A stretch of 64,000 nt of DNA from the NCBI RefSeq assembly GCF_029360705.1, contig NZ_JARKMX010000001.1:930001-994000 (forward strand). The letters are read 5' to 3'. The notes beneath the pieces are model-generated. The model had not been told where the DNA came from. It saw only the letters and a list, made by a program, of their open reading frames with translations, and made no database searches. Positions 1-8,772 of the stretch are shown piece by piece. The stretch comes from Paraflavitalea pollutisoli. GTDB lineage: Bacteria; Bacteroidota; Bacteroidia; Chitinophagales; Chitinophagaceae. The translations under genes were made by a program, and so were the position numbers. Numbering within the stretch: position 1 is the first letter of the stretch; every line of letters starts with the position of its first letter.

Positions 1-128
1 CAATATAGTTACTTTGACTTTTGTTATTATCGGGTGACAGTGAAGGCGAAAGCCAGGCAGTGTTATTGCTGCAATCATTAGCAACAGATAAGAACAAAAC
101 CCGGTTATTCACTCAAAAAAGAGATCGT

Positions 129-707
129 ATGCCACGTCCAGTTCAATATAACATTTACGGTAAGACCGACGTCAAGTTGGTCAAAGAAGGGCCTGAAGGC
201 TATGGCGGTGAAGGATTTTTTGCCACCAGCCTCGAACAGGTCGTTGGTTTGGCAAGAAAGAACTCCCTCTGGCCATTACCTTTCGCTACCTCCTGCTGCG
301 GTATTGAGTTCATGGCTACTATGGCTGCTCACTATGACCTGGCCCGGTTTGGCGCTGAAAGGGTAGGGTTCTCCCCCCGTCAGTGTGACCTGCTCATGGT
401 AATGGGCACCATTGCCAAGAAAATGGCCCCCGTGGTAAAACAGGTGTACCTGCAAATGGCCGAGCCCCGTTGGGTGCTGGCAATGGGCGCCTGTGCCTCC
501 AGTGGCGGTATTTTTGACACTTACAGCGTTTTACAGGGTATCGACCAGATCATCCCTGTCGATGTATATGTACCCGGTTGCCCGCCCCGCCCCGAAGCTG
601 TCCTAGATGGTTTCATGCGCGTGCAGGACCTGGTAGGCAAGGAAGAGCTGCGCAGACGTAACAGTCCGCGTTATAAGCAGTTGATGGAAAGTTATGGTAT
701 CCAATAG
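129..707 (+). CDS. nuoB: NADH-quinone oxidoreductase subunit B (NuoB)
   Basis: Peripheral-arm subunit of respiratory complex I that carries the terminal [4Fe-4S] cluster N2, which passes electrons to quinone. With the start at 129 the protein has 192 residues. The cluster ligands are visible as adjacent Cys56-Cys57 (SCCGIEF), Cys122 (MGACASSGG) and Cys151 (PGCPPRPEA). The frame stays open upstream to position 21, but those extra residues do not resemble NuoB, so the start at MPRPVQYNIYG is preferred. It is the first gene of the nuo cluster visible here; nuoA would be left of the window. nuoC follows after a 13-base gap. Family assignment is certain; only the start is inferred. Confidence 0.97.
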   Translation: MPRPVQYNIYGKTDVKLVKEGPEGYGGEGFFATSLEQVVGLARKNSLWPLPFATSCCGIEFMATMAAHYDLARFGAERVGFSPRQCDLLMVMGTIAKKMAPVVKQVYLQMAEPRWVLAMGACASSGGIFDTYSVLQGIDQIIPVDVYVPGCPPRPEAVLDGFMRVQDLVGKEELRRRNSPRYKQLMESYGIQ

Positions 708-720
708 AATAGCAACACCC

Positions 721-1239
721 ATGGCACTGACCTACGAACATATCAAGCAAAGACTGGTAGAAAAATTTGGCGAACAGGTTACAGGTTTTAACGAACCCTA
801 TGGTATGCTGACCTTTGAAGCGCCGAAAGAGCTGAACCTGAAAGTGCTGCAGTTCCTGTACGACGACGCGACACTGCAATTCCGCTTCCTGACCGACCTG
901 CAGGCTGTACACTATCCCGATGATGCCGGCCGTGAACTGGCTGTTGTCTACCACCTGCACAACCTCACCGACAACGTCCGCCTCCGTTTCAAGATATTCA
1001 CCGACATTACCCGTCCCGATGTATACAGCGCTACTGCCTTGTACGCATCGGCCAACTGGATGGAAAGAGAAACCTACGACTTCTTTGGGGTCAACTTCGT
1101 TGGTCACCCCAACCTGAAGCGCGTACTCAATGTCGATGAAATGGACTACTTCCCCATGCGGAAGGAGTTCCCGCTGGAAGACCAGACGCGTATCGACAAA
1201 GATGATGAAATGTTTGGCAGAGGTGGTTCGATCCAATAA
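721..1239 (+). CDS. nuoC: NADH-quinone oxidoreductase subunit C (NuoC)
   Basis: The 30-kDa-type subunit of the complex I peripheral arm; it has no cofactor and bridges NuoB and NuoD. The protein has 172 residues from the ATG at 721 (MALTYEHIKQ). The family signature is at about residues 113-150: WMERETYDFFGVNFVGHP, then a variant of the usual PLRKDYP element (PMRKEFPLED). An in-frame ATG at 694 would overlap the end of nuoB by 14 bases and add nine residues; the 721 start fits the family better. nuoC and nuoD are separate here, unlike the fused NuoCD of Escherichia coli. Confidence 0.95.
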   Translation: MALTYEHIKQRLVEKFGEQVTGFNEPYGMLTFEAPKELNLKVLQFLYDDATLQFRFLTDLQAVHYPDDAGRELAVVYHLHNLTDNVRLRFKIFTDITRPDVYSATALYASANWMERETYDFFGVNFVGHPNLKRVLNVDEMDYFPMRKEFPLEDQTRIDKDDEMFGRGGSIQ

Positions 1240-1290
1240 AGCATTTGCCGGCATCGTTTGCCGGTTCACGATAAAATAAACAGGACAGTA

Positions 1291-2526
1291 ATGTCTGACG
1301 TAATACAACATTCAAATATCCGACTGCCGGAAGGCTCTATCGAGAAGCAAACCACCACGTTGAACCTGGGGCCTACACACCCCGCTACGCATGGTGTATT
1401 TCAAAACATTCTCGAACTGGATGGTGAACGCATTATCTCTGCCGAGCAGACCGTGGGGTATATCCACCGCGCGTTTGAAAAGCTCGCCGAGCGCCGCCCC
1501 CTCTACCAGATCACTACCCTCACCGACCGGTTGAACTATTGCTCTTCTCCGATCAACAACATGGGTTGGCACCTGACCTGCGAAAAGCTCCTGGGCGTTT
1601 CGACCCCCAAGCGTGTCGATTACATGCGGGTGATCGTGATGGAGCTGGCCCGTATTTCGGACCACCTGATCTGTAACTCTATCGTGGGTGTGGACAGTGG
1701 CGCCTTCACCGGGTTCCTGTACGTGATGCAATACCGTGAGCTGATCTATGAGATCTATGAAGAGATCTGTGGATCACGTCTTACTACCAATATGGGCCGT
1801 ATCGGCGGTTTCGAAAGAAACTTTACCGCTACCGCCTGGGAGAAGCTGGAGAAATTCATGCGTGAGTATCCCGCCGTGTTGAAGGAGTTTGAGAACCTTT
1901 TCAACCGTAACCGCATTTTCATGGAGCGTCTCATTGGGGCGGGTCCTATCAGTGCCGAAAGAGCCCTGAACTATGGCTTCACAGGTCCCAACCTGCGTGC
2001 CGCCGGTGTGGATTACGATGTACGTGTTCATAGCCCCTACAGCAGCTATGAGGATTTCAACTTCGAGATCCCGGTAGGATCTACCGGTGACTGTTATGAC
2101 CGCTTCCTGGTACGTAACCAGGAGATGTGGCAATCGCTTAGCATCATCGAACAGGCTTACAAGAAGATACAGGAATTCAAAGGCAAGGAATCGGAGATAT
2201 TCCATGCTGATGTACCCGAATATTATTTGCCCGAGAAGAAGGACGTATACACGAAGATGGAAGCGCTGATCTGGCACTTCAAGATCGTGATGGGAGAGAT
2301 CGATATTCCCAAAGGGGAATTATACTTCCCGGTAGAAGGTGGTAATGGAGAGCTGGGCTTTTACCTGATCAGCGATGGTGGCCGCACGCCTTACCGCCTG
2401 CACTTCCGTCGCCCCTGCTTCATCTATTACCAGGCTTATGAAGAGCTGACGAAAGGAGCGATGCTCAGCGATGCGATCATCGTGATGAGTAGTCTGAACC
2501 TGATCGCCGGAGAATTAGACGCATAA
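1291..2526 (+). CDS. nuoD: NADH-quinone oxidoreductase subunit D (NuoD)
   Basis: The 49-kDa-type subunit, homologous to the large subunit of [NiFe] hydrogenases, which forms the quinone-binding cavity with NuoB. It has 411 residues from the ATG at 1291 (MSDVIQHSN). The quinone-site loop GPTHPATHGV is at about residues 27-36, followed by VGYIHRAFEKLAE and the RLNYCSSPINNMGW region. An in-frame ATG at 1258 would add 11 residues without family similarity. The spacing to nuoE is 23 bases. The C-terminus ends in LNLIAGELDA. Identification is certain. Confidence 0.96.
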   Translation: MSDVIQHSNIRLPEGSIEKQTTTLNLGPTHPATHGVFQNILELDGERIISAEQTVGYIHRAFEKLAERRPLYQITTLTDRLNYCSSPINNMGWHLTCEKLLGVSTPKRVDYMRVIVMELARISDHLICNSIVGVDSGAFTGFLYVMQYRELIYEIYEEICGSRLTTNMGRIGGFERNFTATAWEKLEKFMREYPAVLKEFENLFNRNRIFMERLIGAGPISAERALNYGFTGPNLRAAGVDYDVRVHSPYSSYEDFNFEIPVGSTGDCYDRFLVRNQEMWQSLSIIEQAYKKIQEFKGKESEIFHADVPEYYLPEKKDVYTKMEALIWHFKIVMGEIDIPKGELYFPVEGGNGELGFYLISDGGRTPYRLHFRRPCFIYYQAYEELTKGAMLSDAIIVMSSLNLIAGELDA

Positions 2527-2549
2527 CTATCAAATTTTCGAATTGTAAT

Positions 2550-3047
2550 ATGGCTTTTACAGCAGACAAACTACAGAAAGTACAGGAGATCATTGCCCGC
2601 TACCCCGACGGCAAGCAGAAAAGTGCGTTGATACCTGTATTGCACCTGGCGCAGGAAGAGCATGGTGGTTGGCTGAGCTCAGAAACGATGGACTATGTTG
2701 CCTCGTTGCTGAAGATCGAGCCGATCGAAGTGTATGAGGTGGCTACTTTCTATAGTATGTACAACCTGAAACCTGTCGGTCGCTATCTTTTTGAAGTGTG
2801 CCAGACGGGCCCCTGTATGTTGAATGGCAGTGACCAGATCATTGACTATATCAAAGAAAAACTGAACATTGGTGTAGGTGAAACTACTGCCGATGGGCTG
2901 TTTACCCTCAAAACCGTAGAATGCCTTGGAGCCTGTGGCTACGCGCCGATGATGCAATTGGGCAAACATTATCGCGAGCACCTGACCAGGGACAAAGTAG
3001 ATCAGATCATTGCTGAATGCCGTGCCAAGGCATCGTCGATGAATTGA
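2550..3047 (+). CDS. nuoE: NADH-quinone oxidoreductase subunit E (NuoE)
   Basis: The 24-kDa thioredoxin-fold subunit of the NADH dehydrogenase module; it binds [2Fe-2S] cluster N1a. The protein has 165 residues, the usual family length. The ligands are visible as Cys84 and Cys89 (EVCQTGPCM) and Cys125 and Cys129 (VECLGACG), the expected CX4C...CX3C arrangement. It sits in the nuo operon, but its normal partner nuoF is separated from it by a lipoprotein gene that begins 28 bases after its stop codon. Confidence 0.97.
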   Translation: MAFTADKLQKVQEIIARYPDGKQKSALIPVLHLAQEEHGGWLSSETMDYVASLLKIEPIEVYEVATFYSMYNLKPVGRYLFEVCQTGPCMLNGSDQIIDYIKEKLNIGVGETTADGLFTLKTVECLGACGYAPMMQLGKHYREHLTRDKVDQIIAECRAKASSMN

Positions 3048-3075
3048 TCGCCTGCTTTGCACTCAATTCTACGTT

Positions 3076-3540
3076 ATGAAAATACTTAGTTCTTTATCTA
3101 TTGTCGCATTACTCGCTGTTTCCTGTGCCGATGAAAACGCTGGCAAGACCAATGAGGACGCCAAAGGATTCGATACGGCTGCCAAAGTCCAAAATCCGGA
3201 TTCCCTGGCTACGGCCGCACCTCCATTGATCAGCGCTGTCTATTCGGGCGTATTGCCTTGTGCAGATTGTGAAGGGCAGGAGGTGATCCTCACCCTGATG
3301 AGCGATTCATCGTACCGGAAACGAACTTTATATGCGGGTAAGAAAGCCAGTGGTCCCGGCAGCAACGAGTTTACCGATACCGGCAAATGGGTGATGCAGG
3401 GCGATACCCTGGTACTGGATATAAAAAATGCTCCCGGCCGTTATGTGAAAGAGCCCGAAAGCCTGATACAGCTCGATCAAAAGGGCCAACGTATCACCGG
3501 GAAGCTGGCAGATAAGTACGTGTTGAAAAAAACACACTAA
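3076..3540 (+). CDS. NlpE-N-like lipoprotein inside the nuo operon
   Basis: A 154-residue predicted lipoprotein. Residues 1-16 form a signal peptide with Cys17 as lipidation site (LLAVSC). After a low-complexity linker, residues 55-150 resemble the N-terminal domain of NlpE: YSGVLPCADCEGQE with a CxxC pair (Cys62, Cys65), then TLMSDSSYRKR and a TGKWVMQGDTL strand pair. In Escherichia coli NlpE is an envelope-stress lipoprotein sensed by CpxA; no Cpx system is visible here. The gene lies 28 bases after nuoE and 13 bases before nuoF on the same strand, so it should be co-transcribed with complex I. A role in complex I assembly or envelope redox sensing is speculation. Confidence 0.8.
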   Translation: MKILSSLSIVALLAVSCADENAGKTNEDAKGFDTAAKVQNPDSLATAAPPLISAVYSGVLPCADCEGQEVILTLMSDSSYRKRTLYAGKKASGPGSNEFTDTGKWVMQGDTLVLDIKNAPGRYVKEPESLIQLDQKGQRITGKLADKYVLKKTH

Positions 3541-3553
3541 TTCAAATCAAGCA

Positions 3554-4912
3554 ATGGGCAGAAAATTATTATTAGAGAAAGCACACGTTGAAGGGATACG
3601 TACCTACGAGGTTTACCGTCGTGAGGGAGGTTATGCCAGTGTTGAAAAAGCGCTGAAGACCATGAGCCCCGACCAGGTGACGGAAGAAGTGAAGAAGAGC
3701 GGCCTGAGGGGTCGTGGTGGCGCCGGTTTCCCAGCCGGTATGAAGTGGAGCTTTCTTGCCAAACCCGAAGGTGTGCCCCGTTACCTCGTGTGCAATGCCG
3801 ATGAATCGGAGCCCGGTACATTCAAAGACCGGTACCTCATGGAGTTCATCCCCCACTTGCTGATCGAAGGGCTGATCGTGGCATCTTATGCCCTCGGTTC
3901 CAACAGAACTTACATCTACATCCGTGGTGAATACGCCTGGATCGTCGACATACTCGAAACGGCCATTGCCGAAGCAAACGCCAACGGCTGGCTCGGCAAG
4001 AATATATTCGGTTCCGGTTTCGACTTACAGATCTATGTACAGCGTGGTGCCGGGGCTTATATCTGCGGTGAAGAAACAGCCCTGATCGAGTCGCTGGAAG
4101 GCAAGCGTGGTAATCCCCGCATCAAACCACCATTCCCCGCGGTTAAAGGGGTGTGGGACTGCCCTACGGTGGTGAACAACGTAGAAACGCTCGCTGCGGT
4201 AGTACCCATCATCAACCTGGGTGGCGAAGAATACGCGAAGATCGGCGTTGGCAAATCGACCGGTACCAAACTGATCTCTGCCTGTGGCAACATCAACAAG
4301 CCCGGCGTGTATGAGATCGACATGACCATTTCTGTAGAAGAATTCATCTACAGTGACGAATACTGCGGAGGTATCCCCAATGGCAAAAGGCTGAAAGCCT
4401 GTATCCCCGGCGGATCTTCTGTACCCATTCTGCCTGCCAACCTGCTGTTCAAAACAGCCAAGGGCGACACGCGGATCATGAACTACGAAAGCCTGTCGGA
4501 CGGTGGTTTTGCGACCGGCACCATGATGGGTAGTGGTGGTTTCATCGTGCTCGACGAAGACCAGTGCGTAGTACGTCATACCCTCACGCTGGCCCGATTC
4601 TACCGTCACGAAAGCTGCGGACAGTGTTCGCCCTGCCGGGAAGGTACCGGTTGGATGGAAAAAATCCTGAAGAACATCGAAACGGGCAAAGGAAAGATGA
4701 GCGATATCGACCTGCTCTGGGATATCCAGCGCAAGATCGAAGGCAATACCATCTGTCCGCTGGGTGATGCTGCTGCATGGCCCGTGGCTGCTGCCCTCCG
4801 CCATTTCCGGGACGAATTCGAATGGCATGTACTGAACCCGGTAGAAAGTCAGCAGCGCAATTTCGGACTGGCACATTACGCCGATCCGAGACCCGTACCT
4901 GCTACAGCGTAA
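3554..4912 (+). CDS. nuoF: NADH-quinone oxidoreductase subunit F (NuoF)
   Basis: The NADH-binding subunit, holding FMN and [4Fe-4S] cluster N3. It has 452 residues. The nucleotide and flavin elements are visible: GRGGAGFP (53-60), NADESEPG (81-88) and GAGAYICGEETAL (165-177). The N3 ligands are Cys355, Cys358 and Cys361 (ESCGQCSPC) plus Cys401 (NTICPLG). It begins 13 bases after the NlpE-like gene and is followed, after 43 bases, by nuoG. Length and motifs are ordinary for the family. Confidence 0.97.
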   Translation: MGRKLLLEKAHVEGIRTYEVYRREGGYASVEKALKTMSPDQVTEEVKKSGLRGRGGAGFPAGMKWSFLAKPEGVPRYLVCNADESEPGTFKDRYLMEFIPHLLIEGLIVASYALGSNRTYIYIRGEYAWIVDILETAIAEANANGWLGKNIFGSGFDLQIYVQRGAGAYICGEETALIESLEGKRGNPRIKPPFPAVKGVWDCPTVVNNVETLAAVVPIINLGGEEYAKIGVGKSTGTKLISACGNINKPGVYEIDMTISVEEFIYSDEYCGGIPNGKRLKACIPGGSSVPILPANLLFKTAKGDTRIMNYESLSDGGFATGTMMGSGGFIVLDEDQCVVRHTLTLARFYRHESCGQCSPCREGTGWMEKILKNIETGKGKMSDIDLLWDIQRKIEGNTICPLGDAAAWPVAAALRHFRDEFEWHVLNPVESQQRNFGLAHYADPRPVPATA

Positions 4913-4955
4913 GCGATAACAGAACAGAACTATATAGCGGTTAAGAAATAATATT

Positions 4956-6035
4956 ATGGCCGAAGAAAAGAAATTATTCAAGGTTACTATTGATAACATC
5001 ACCATTGATGTGGAGCCAGGAACATCTATCCTGAATGCAGCGCGTATGATTGGCGGTGATGTTGCCCCCCCGGCAATGTGTTATTATAGTAAACTGAAAG
5101 GCAGTGGTGGTAAATGCCGTACCTGCCTGGTGGAAGTAGCCGCCGGCTCTACCGCCGACCCCCGTCCGATGCCCAAGCTGGTAGCCAGCTGCCGTACCAA
5201 TGTCATGGACGGCATGATCGTCAAGAACATTACCAGCGAACGTGTGATCGATGCGCGCAATGGGGTAGTAGAATTTCTGCTGCTCAATCACCCGCTCGAT
5301 TGCCCCATCTGTGACCAGGCCGGTGAGTGCCACCTGCAAGACCTCAGCTACGATCACGGTAAAGAAGGTACCCGGTACGAATTTGGCCGCCGTACTTTCG
5401 AGAAACATGATCTGGGTCCCTATATCCAGCTGCACATGACGCGTTGCATTCTTTGCTACCGTTGCGTGTTTACCGCCGATCAGCTCACCAACAAACGTGT
5501 ACATGGCGTACTGGATCGCGGCGACCATGCCGAGATCGCTACCTATATCGAGAAATCACTGGATAACGACTTTATCGGCAACGTCATCGACGTGTGTCCG
5601 GTAGGAGCCCTTACCGATAAGACCTTCCGGTTCAAGAACCGTGTATGGTTCCTGAAGCCGGTTGATGCGCACCGCGATTGTCCCAAATGTTCCGGTAAGG
5701 TAACCCTTTGGAACCGCGGTGATGAAGTGTTCCGGGTAACGGCCCGCAAAGATCAGTGGGGAGAGGTGAATGACTGGATCTGTAATGAATGTCGTTTCGA
5801 AAAGAAGGCGACCAGCGATTGGGTGATCGAAGGACCTACGCAGGTAAGCCGCCAGTCTGTGATCTCACAAGGCCATTATGTGGGCCTGCACAAACCCAAG
5901 GAAACGCTTGTAGAAGTACTGGATGGACAAAAGCCGAGGTTGTTGATGGACATCCATGATGTCAGTGAGGTGAATAAGCCAACGGTCGATCTGTCGAAGA
6001 TTGCCGGTCCGGCCCATTCGGATGATTTTAAATAG
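4956..6035 (+). CDS. nuoG: Short NuoG, complex I 75-kDa subunit without molybdopterin domain
   Basis: Electron-wiring subunit of complex I. It has only 359 residues, against about 900 in Escherichia coli; the molybdopterin-oxidoreductase-like C-terminal region is absent, as is usual in Bacteroidota. Ligand sets in order are: [2Fe-2S] N1b Cys42, 54, 57 and 79; His112/Cys116/119/125 for N5; Cys164/167/170 and Cys214 for N4. Residues 241-280 keep a remnant of the N7-type domain (DCPKCSGKV...WICNECRF), with Cys242, 245, 276 and 279. The usual third ligand position (249) is Val, giving CxxC...CxxC instead of CxxCxxxC...C. The last 80 residues are not recognisable as a domain. Confidence 0.93.
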   Translation: MAEEKKLFKVTIDNITIDVEPGTSILNAARMIGGDVAPPAMCYYSKLKGSGGKCRTCLVEVAAGSTADPRPMPKLVASCRTNVMDGMIVKNITSERVIDARNGVVEFLLLNHPLDCPICDQAGECHLQDLSYDHGKEGTRYEFGRRTFEKHDLGPYIQLHMTRCILCYRCVFTADQLTNKRVHGVLDRGDHAEIATYIEKSLDNDFIGNVIDVCPVGALTDKTFRFKNRVWFLKPVDAHRDCPKCSGKVTLWNRGDEVFRVTARKDQWGEVNDWICNECRFEKKATSDWVIEGPTQVSRQSVISQGHYVGLHKPKETLVEVLDGQKPRLLMDIHDVSEVNKPTVDLSKIAGPAHSDDFK

Positions 6036-6118
6036 TGAGGAGGAGTGGAGGCAGTTCAATAGCCTTTATGATTGCGCATTTGATAAGTTAAGAACTGAAA
6101 AAAGCAGACGCTTAAGAT

Positions 6119-7180
6119 ATGTATTTTACCTTGTTAGCATTCGACTGGTTGTTCATGATCGAGAAGCTGGTACTGATCGTCGGGATCGTTTCCATCTCGC
6201 TGGTAATAGCGATGTACGAAACCTGGCTCGAGCGTAAGGTGGCAGCCTGGATGCAGGACCGTCGTGGTCCCAGCAGAGCGGGTCCCATCGGGTTGTTGCA
6301 GCCATTGGCCGACGGTCTGAAACTGTTCATGAAAGAAGAGATCATTCCCAATACCTCCAACCGGTTGCTGTTTATCCTGGGCCCCTGCCTGGCGATGCTG
6401 GCAGCGATGATGACCTCCGCGGTTATTCCCTGGGGTGGCAACATCGATTTCTTTGGCCGTGCAGTGAGCCTGCAGATCGCTGACATCAATATTGGTATCC
6501 TGTATGTGTTTGCCGTGGTGAGCATGGGGGTATTCGGTATCATGATCGGTGGCTGGGCATCCAACAACAAGTTCTCGCTGATGGCGGCATTGCGCGGTGC
6601 TTCGCAGGCAATCTCTTACGAGTTGCCGATGGGCCTGTCGCTGATCGCCCTGCTGATGCTGACCGGCTCTTTAAAGCTGAGTGTGATCGTTGGTCAACAG
6701 CTGGATGGTGTCTGGAACGTCGTATATCAGCCACTGGGCTTCCTCATCTTCCTGATATGTGCTTTTGCCGAGTGTAACCGTACGCCTTTCGACTTACCCG
6801 AGGCTGAAAATGAGCTGAACTTTGGATATCACCAGGAGTACAGCTCCATGAAACTTGGATTTTATCTGTTTGCAGAGTACATCAATATGTTCATCAGCAG
6901 TGTCATCATGTCTACCCTGTATTTTGGTGGTTATGATATACCGTTTGTGAACGATGCAGCGCTGGCGGAAAGCATCGGGGTGAACCTGACGGCTGGATTG
7001 CAGGCACTGACCCTGTTTATCAAGACAGGCGGCTTTATCTTCTTCTTCATGTGGGTGCGCTGGACGATCCCGCGCTTCCGTTATGACCAGCTGATGAACC
7101 TGGGCTGGAAGAAGATGGTACCGTTGGCACTGGCCAATATGATCATCACGGCTGCTGTGATCCTGTGGCTGAAGAAATAA
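6119..7180 (+). CDS. nuoH: NADH-quinone oxidoreductase subunit H (NuoH)
   Basis: Membrane subunit that connects the peripheral and membrane arms and forms part of the quinone chamber. It has 353 residues and is strongly hydrophobic. Signatures are ERKVAAWMQDRRGPSRAGP near residue 40 and AECNRTPFDLPEAENEL near residue 225, the classic family motif with the acidic loop that follows it. The start at 6119 (MYFTLLAFDW) leaves 83 bases to nuoG. That gap contains an AGGAGG run at about 6039, too far from the ATG to act as its ribosome site. Confidence 0.96.
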   Translation: MYFTLLAFDWLFMIEKLVLIVGIVSISLVIAMYETWLERKVAAWMQDRRGPSRAGPIGLLQPLADGLKLFMKEEIIPNTSNRLLFILGPCLAMLAAMMTSAVIPWGGNIDFFGRAVSLQIADINIGILYVFAVVSMGVFGIMIGGWASNNKFSLMAALRGASQAISYELPMGLSLIALLMLTGSLKLSVIVGQQLDGVWNVVYQPLGFLIFLICAFAECNRTPFDLPEAENELNFGYHQEYSSMKLGFYLFAEYINMFISSVIMSTLYFGGYDIPFVNDAALAESIGVNLTAGLQALTLFIKTGGFIFFFMWVRWTIPRFRYDQLMNLGWKKMVPLALANMIITAAVILWLKK

Positions 7181-7262
7181 CAATGATCGAATAATTGGCC
7201 ATGCTGTAAATAGGATATAATTCGATTTCTTTGCAGTCGGTCCAAACACGTAATTAATTTGT

Positions 7263-7820
7263 ATGCAAGCATTAACAAACAGAGCGAAACCGGTTGATCG
7301 TAAGCCCATGACTTTCGTGGAGCGGTTGTACCTCTGGAATATTGCCAAGGGGATGATGATCACCTTCAAGCATCTCTTTAAGAAGAAAGCGACCATCAAT
7401 TACCCCGAACAAACGCGCCCCTTCAGCCCGGTATTCCGTGGATTGCATGTGCTGAACCGCGATGAGCAGGGACGTGAGCGTTGTACGGCCTGCGGTCTTT
7501 GTGCCGTAGCCTGCCCTGCCGAAGCCATCACGATGGAAGCGGCCGAGCGTAAACAAGGAGAAGAGAACCTGTTCCGCGAAGAGAAGTATGCTGCGAAGTA
7601 CGAGATCAATATGCTGCGTTGTATCTTCTGTGGTTTGTGTGAAGAAGCCTGTCCGAAAGATGCTATCTACCTGAGTGAAACATTTGCGCCGGCCAACTAC
7701 CAGCGTAAAGGATTGATATATGGCAAACCGGACCTGTTGATCCCTCACCCGATCGACAATCCCGAAGAGTATCAACAAGCGCTGGGTAACCGGGCTAACA
7801 AGCAACAACAGGAGAACTAA
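7263..7820 (+). CDS. nuoI: NADH-quinone oxidoreductase subunit I (NuoI)
   Basis: Ferredoxin-like subunit holding clusters N6a and N6b between NuoG and NuoB. It has 185 residues. Two [4Fe-4S] motifs are visible: Cys74/77/80/84 (CTACGLCAVACP) and Cys120/123/126/130 (CIFCGLCEEACP). The N-terminal stretch (about 15-45) is amphipathic and expected to lie on the membrane. An 82-base gap separates it from nuoH, and nuoJ follows after 17 bases. Confidence 0.97.
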   Translation: MQALTNRAKPVDRKPMTFVERLYLWNIAKGMMITFKHLFKKKATINYPEQTRPFSPVFRGLHVLNRDEQGRERCTACGLCAVACPAEAITMEAAERKQGEENLFREEKYAAKYEINMLRCIFCGLCEEACPKDAIYLSETFAPANYQRKGLIYGKPDLLIPHPIDNPEEYQQALGNRANKQQQEN

Positions 7821-7837
7821 ACAACTGCACATTTCAA

Positions 7838-8341
7838 ATGAGCATTTCAGAAATATTATTCTACTTTCTTAGTGTAATGGCACTTGGTAGTGCCTTGATG
7901 GTGATCATCAGTCGTAATCCAGTACATAGTGTGTTGTGGCTGATCGTGACCTTCTTCGCTATTTCCGGACACTATATCATGATGAATGCCCAGTTTCTGG
8001 GTATTGTGAACCTGATCGTTTATGCGGGTGCCATCATGGTACTGTTCCTGTTCGTGATCATGTTGATGAACCTGAATGCCGAAACCGAACCCAAGAAGAA
8101 CAAGTGGCTGCGGATGGCGGGTATCGTGGCCGGTGGCTGTTTGCTGCTGGTTCTGGTAGCTGCCCTGAAAGATGCCGAGGTAAGAACATCGGCGGTTCAG
8201 TTGGTGGATGGTGACATCGGCCTGATCAAGCAACTGGGCTCTGTATTGTTTACAGACTATGTAGTACCCTTCGAGATCAGCAGCGTATTGTTTTTGAGCG
8301 CGATGGTCGGTGCGGTAGTGATCGGTAAAAAAGGTGATTAG
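7838..8341 (+). CDS. nuoJ: NADH-quinone oxidoreductase subunit J (NuoJ)
   Basis: Small antiporter-associated membrane subunit. It has 167 residues with about five hydrophobic segments. The family motif AGAIMVLFLFVIMLMNL is at about residues 62-80, and the N-terminal SRNPVHSVLWLIVTF segment also matches NuoJ/ND6. Position between nuoI and nuoK supports the call. Confidence 0.95.
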   Translation: MSISEILFYFLSVMALGSALMVIISRNPVHSVLWLIVTFFAISGHYIMMNAQFLGIVNLIVYAGAIMVLFLFVIMLMNLNAETEPKKNKWLRMAGIVAGGCLLLVLVAALKDAEVRTSAVQLVDGDIGLIKQLGSVLFTDYVVPFEISSVLFLSAMVGAVVIGKKGD

Positions 8342-8366
8342 TACACAACTTGATTTCTAGTAGTAT

Positions 8367-8696
8367 ATGAATATAGAATATTACATCGTTTTGTCCATTG
8401 CGCTGTTCTGCATCGGTATTGCCGGTGTGCTGACCCGTCGTAATGCCATTATCATCTTTATGTGCATTGAGCTGATGCTGAATGCCGTGAACCTGTTGCT
8501 CGTGGCATTCTCGAAGATGCACCACCTGAAAGGTGTGGCGGCCAACCCCAACGCAGGCATCGAAGGACAGCTGTTTGTATTCTTCATCATGGTGGTAGCG
8601 GCAGCGGAAGTGAGCGTGGGCCTGGCGATCATCGTAATGATGTACCGGAATACGCATTCAGTAGACGTTAATTTCCTTAACCGGTTGAAACACTGA
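8367..8696 (+). CDS. nuoK: NADH-quinone oxidoreductase subunit K (NuoK)
   Basis: Small three-helix membrane subunit (ND4L type), 109 residues. Conserved acidic residues of the proton path are visible in [16 protein letters not shown] (Glu in helix 2) and in [13 protein letters not shown] (Glu in helix 3). It lies 25 bases after nuoJ and 76 bases before nuoL. Confidence 0.96.
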   Translation: MNIEYYIVLSIALFCIGIAGVLTRRNAIIIFMCIELMLNAVNLLLVAFSKMHHLKGVAANPNAGIEGQLFVFFIMVVAAAEVSVGLAIIVMMYRNTHSVDVNFLNRLKH

Positions 8697-8772
8697 TATC
8701 AGCAATTGGTGGAAGCGGCCAGGTCGAAGCGCCGGTTGAGCTACCACAATTTCTGACTACCAATTAGGCTTT

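Noticed and set aside
21-128. N-terminal extension of NuoB, open from position 21
   Set aside because: The residues have no NuoB character, and the conserved family start fits the ATG at 129.
613-1311. Long minus-strand reading frame across nuoB-nuoC-nuoD
   Set aside because: It is antisense to three certain complex I genes and has no domain or signal; it arises from codon composition.
4025-5005. 326-codon minus-strand frame over nuoF/nuoG
   Set aside because: It is a shadow of nuoF with its FMN and Fe-S motifs on the plus strand; the antisense product resembles nothing.
4956-6035. NuoG as a truncated or broken gene
   Set aside because: The short form ends cleanly, keeps all N1b, N4 and N5 ligands and is usual in Bacteroidota; it is not a pseudogene.
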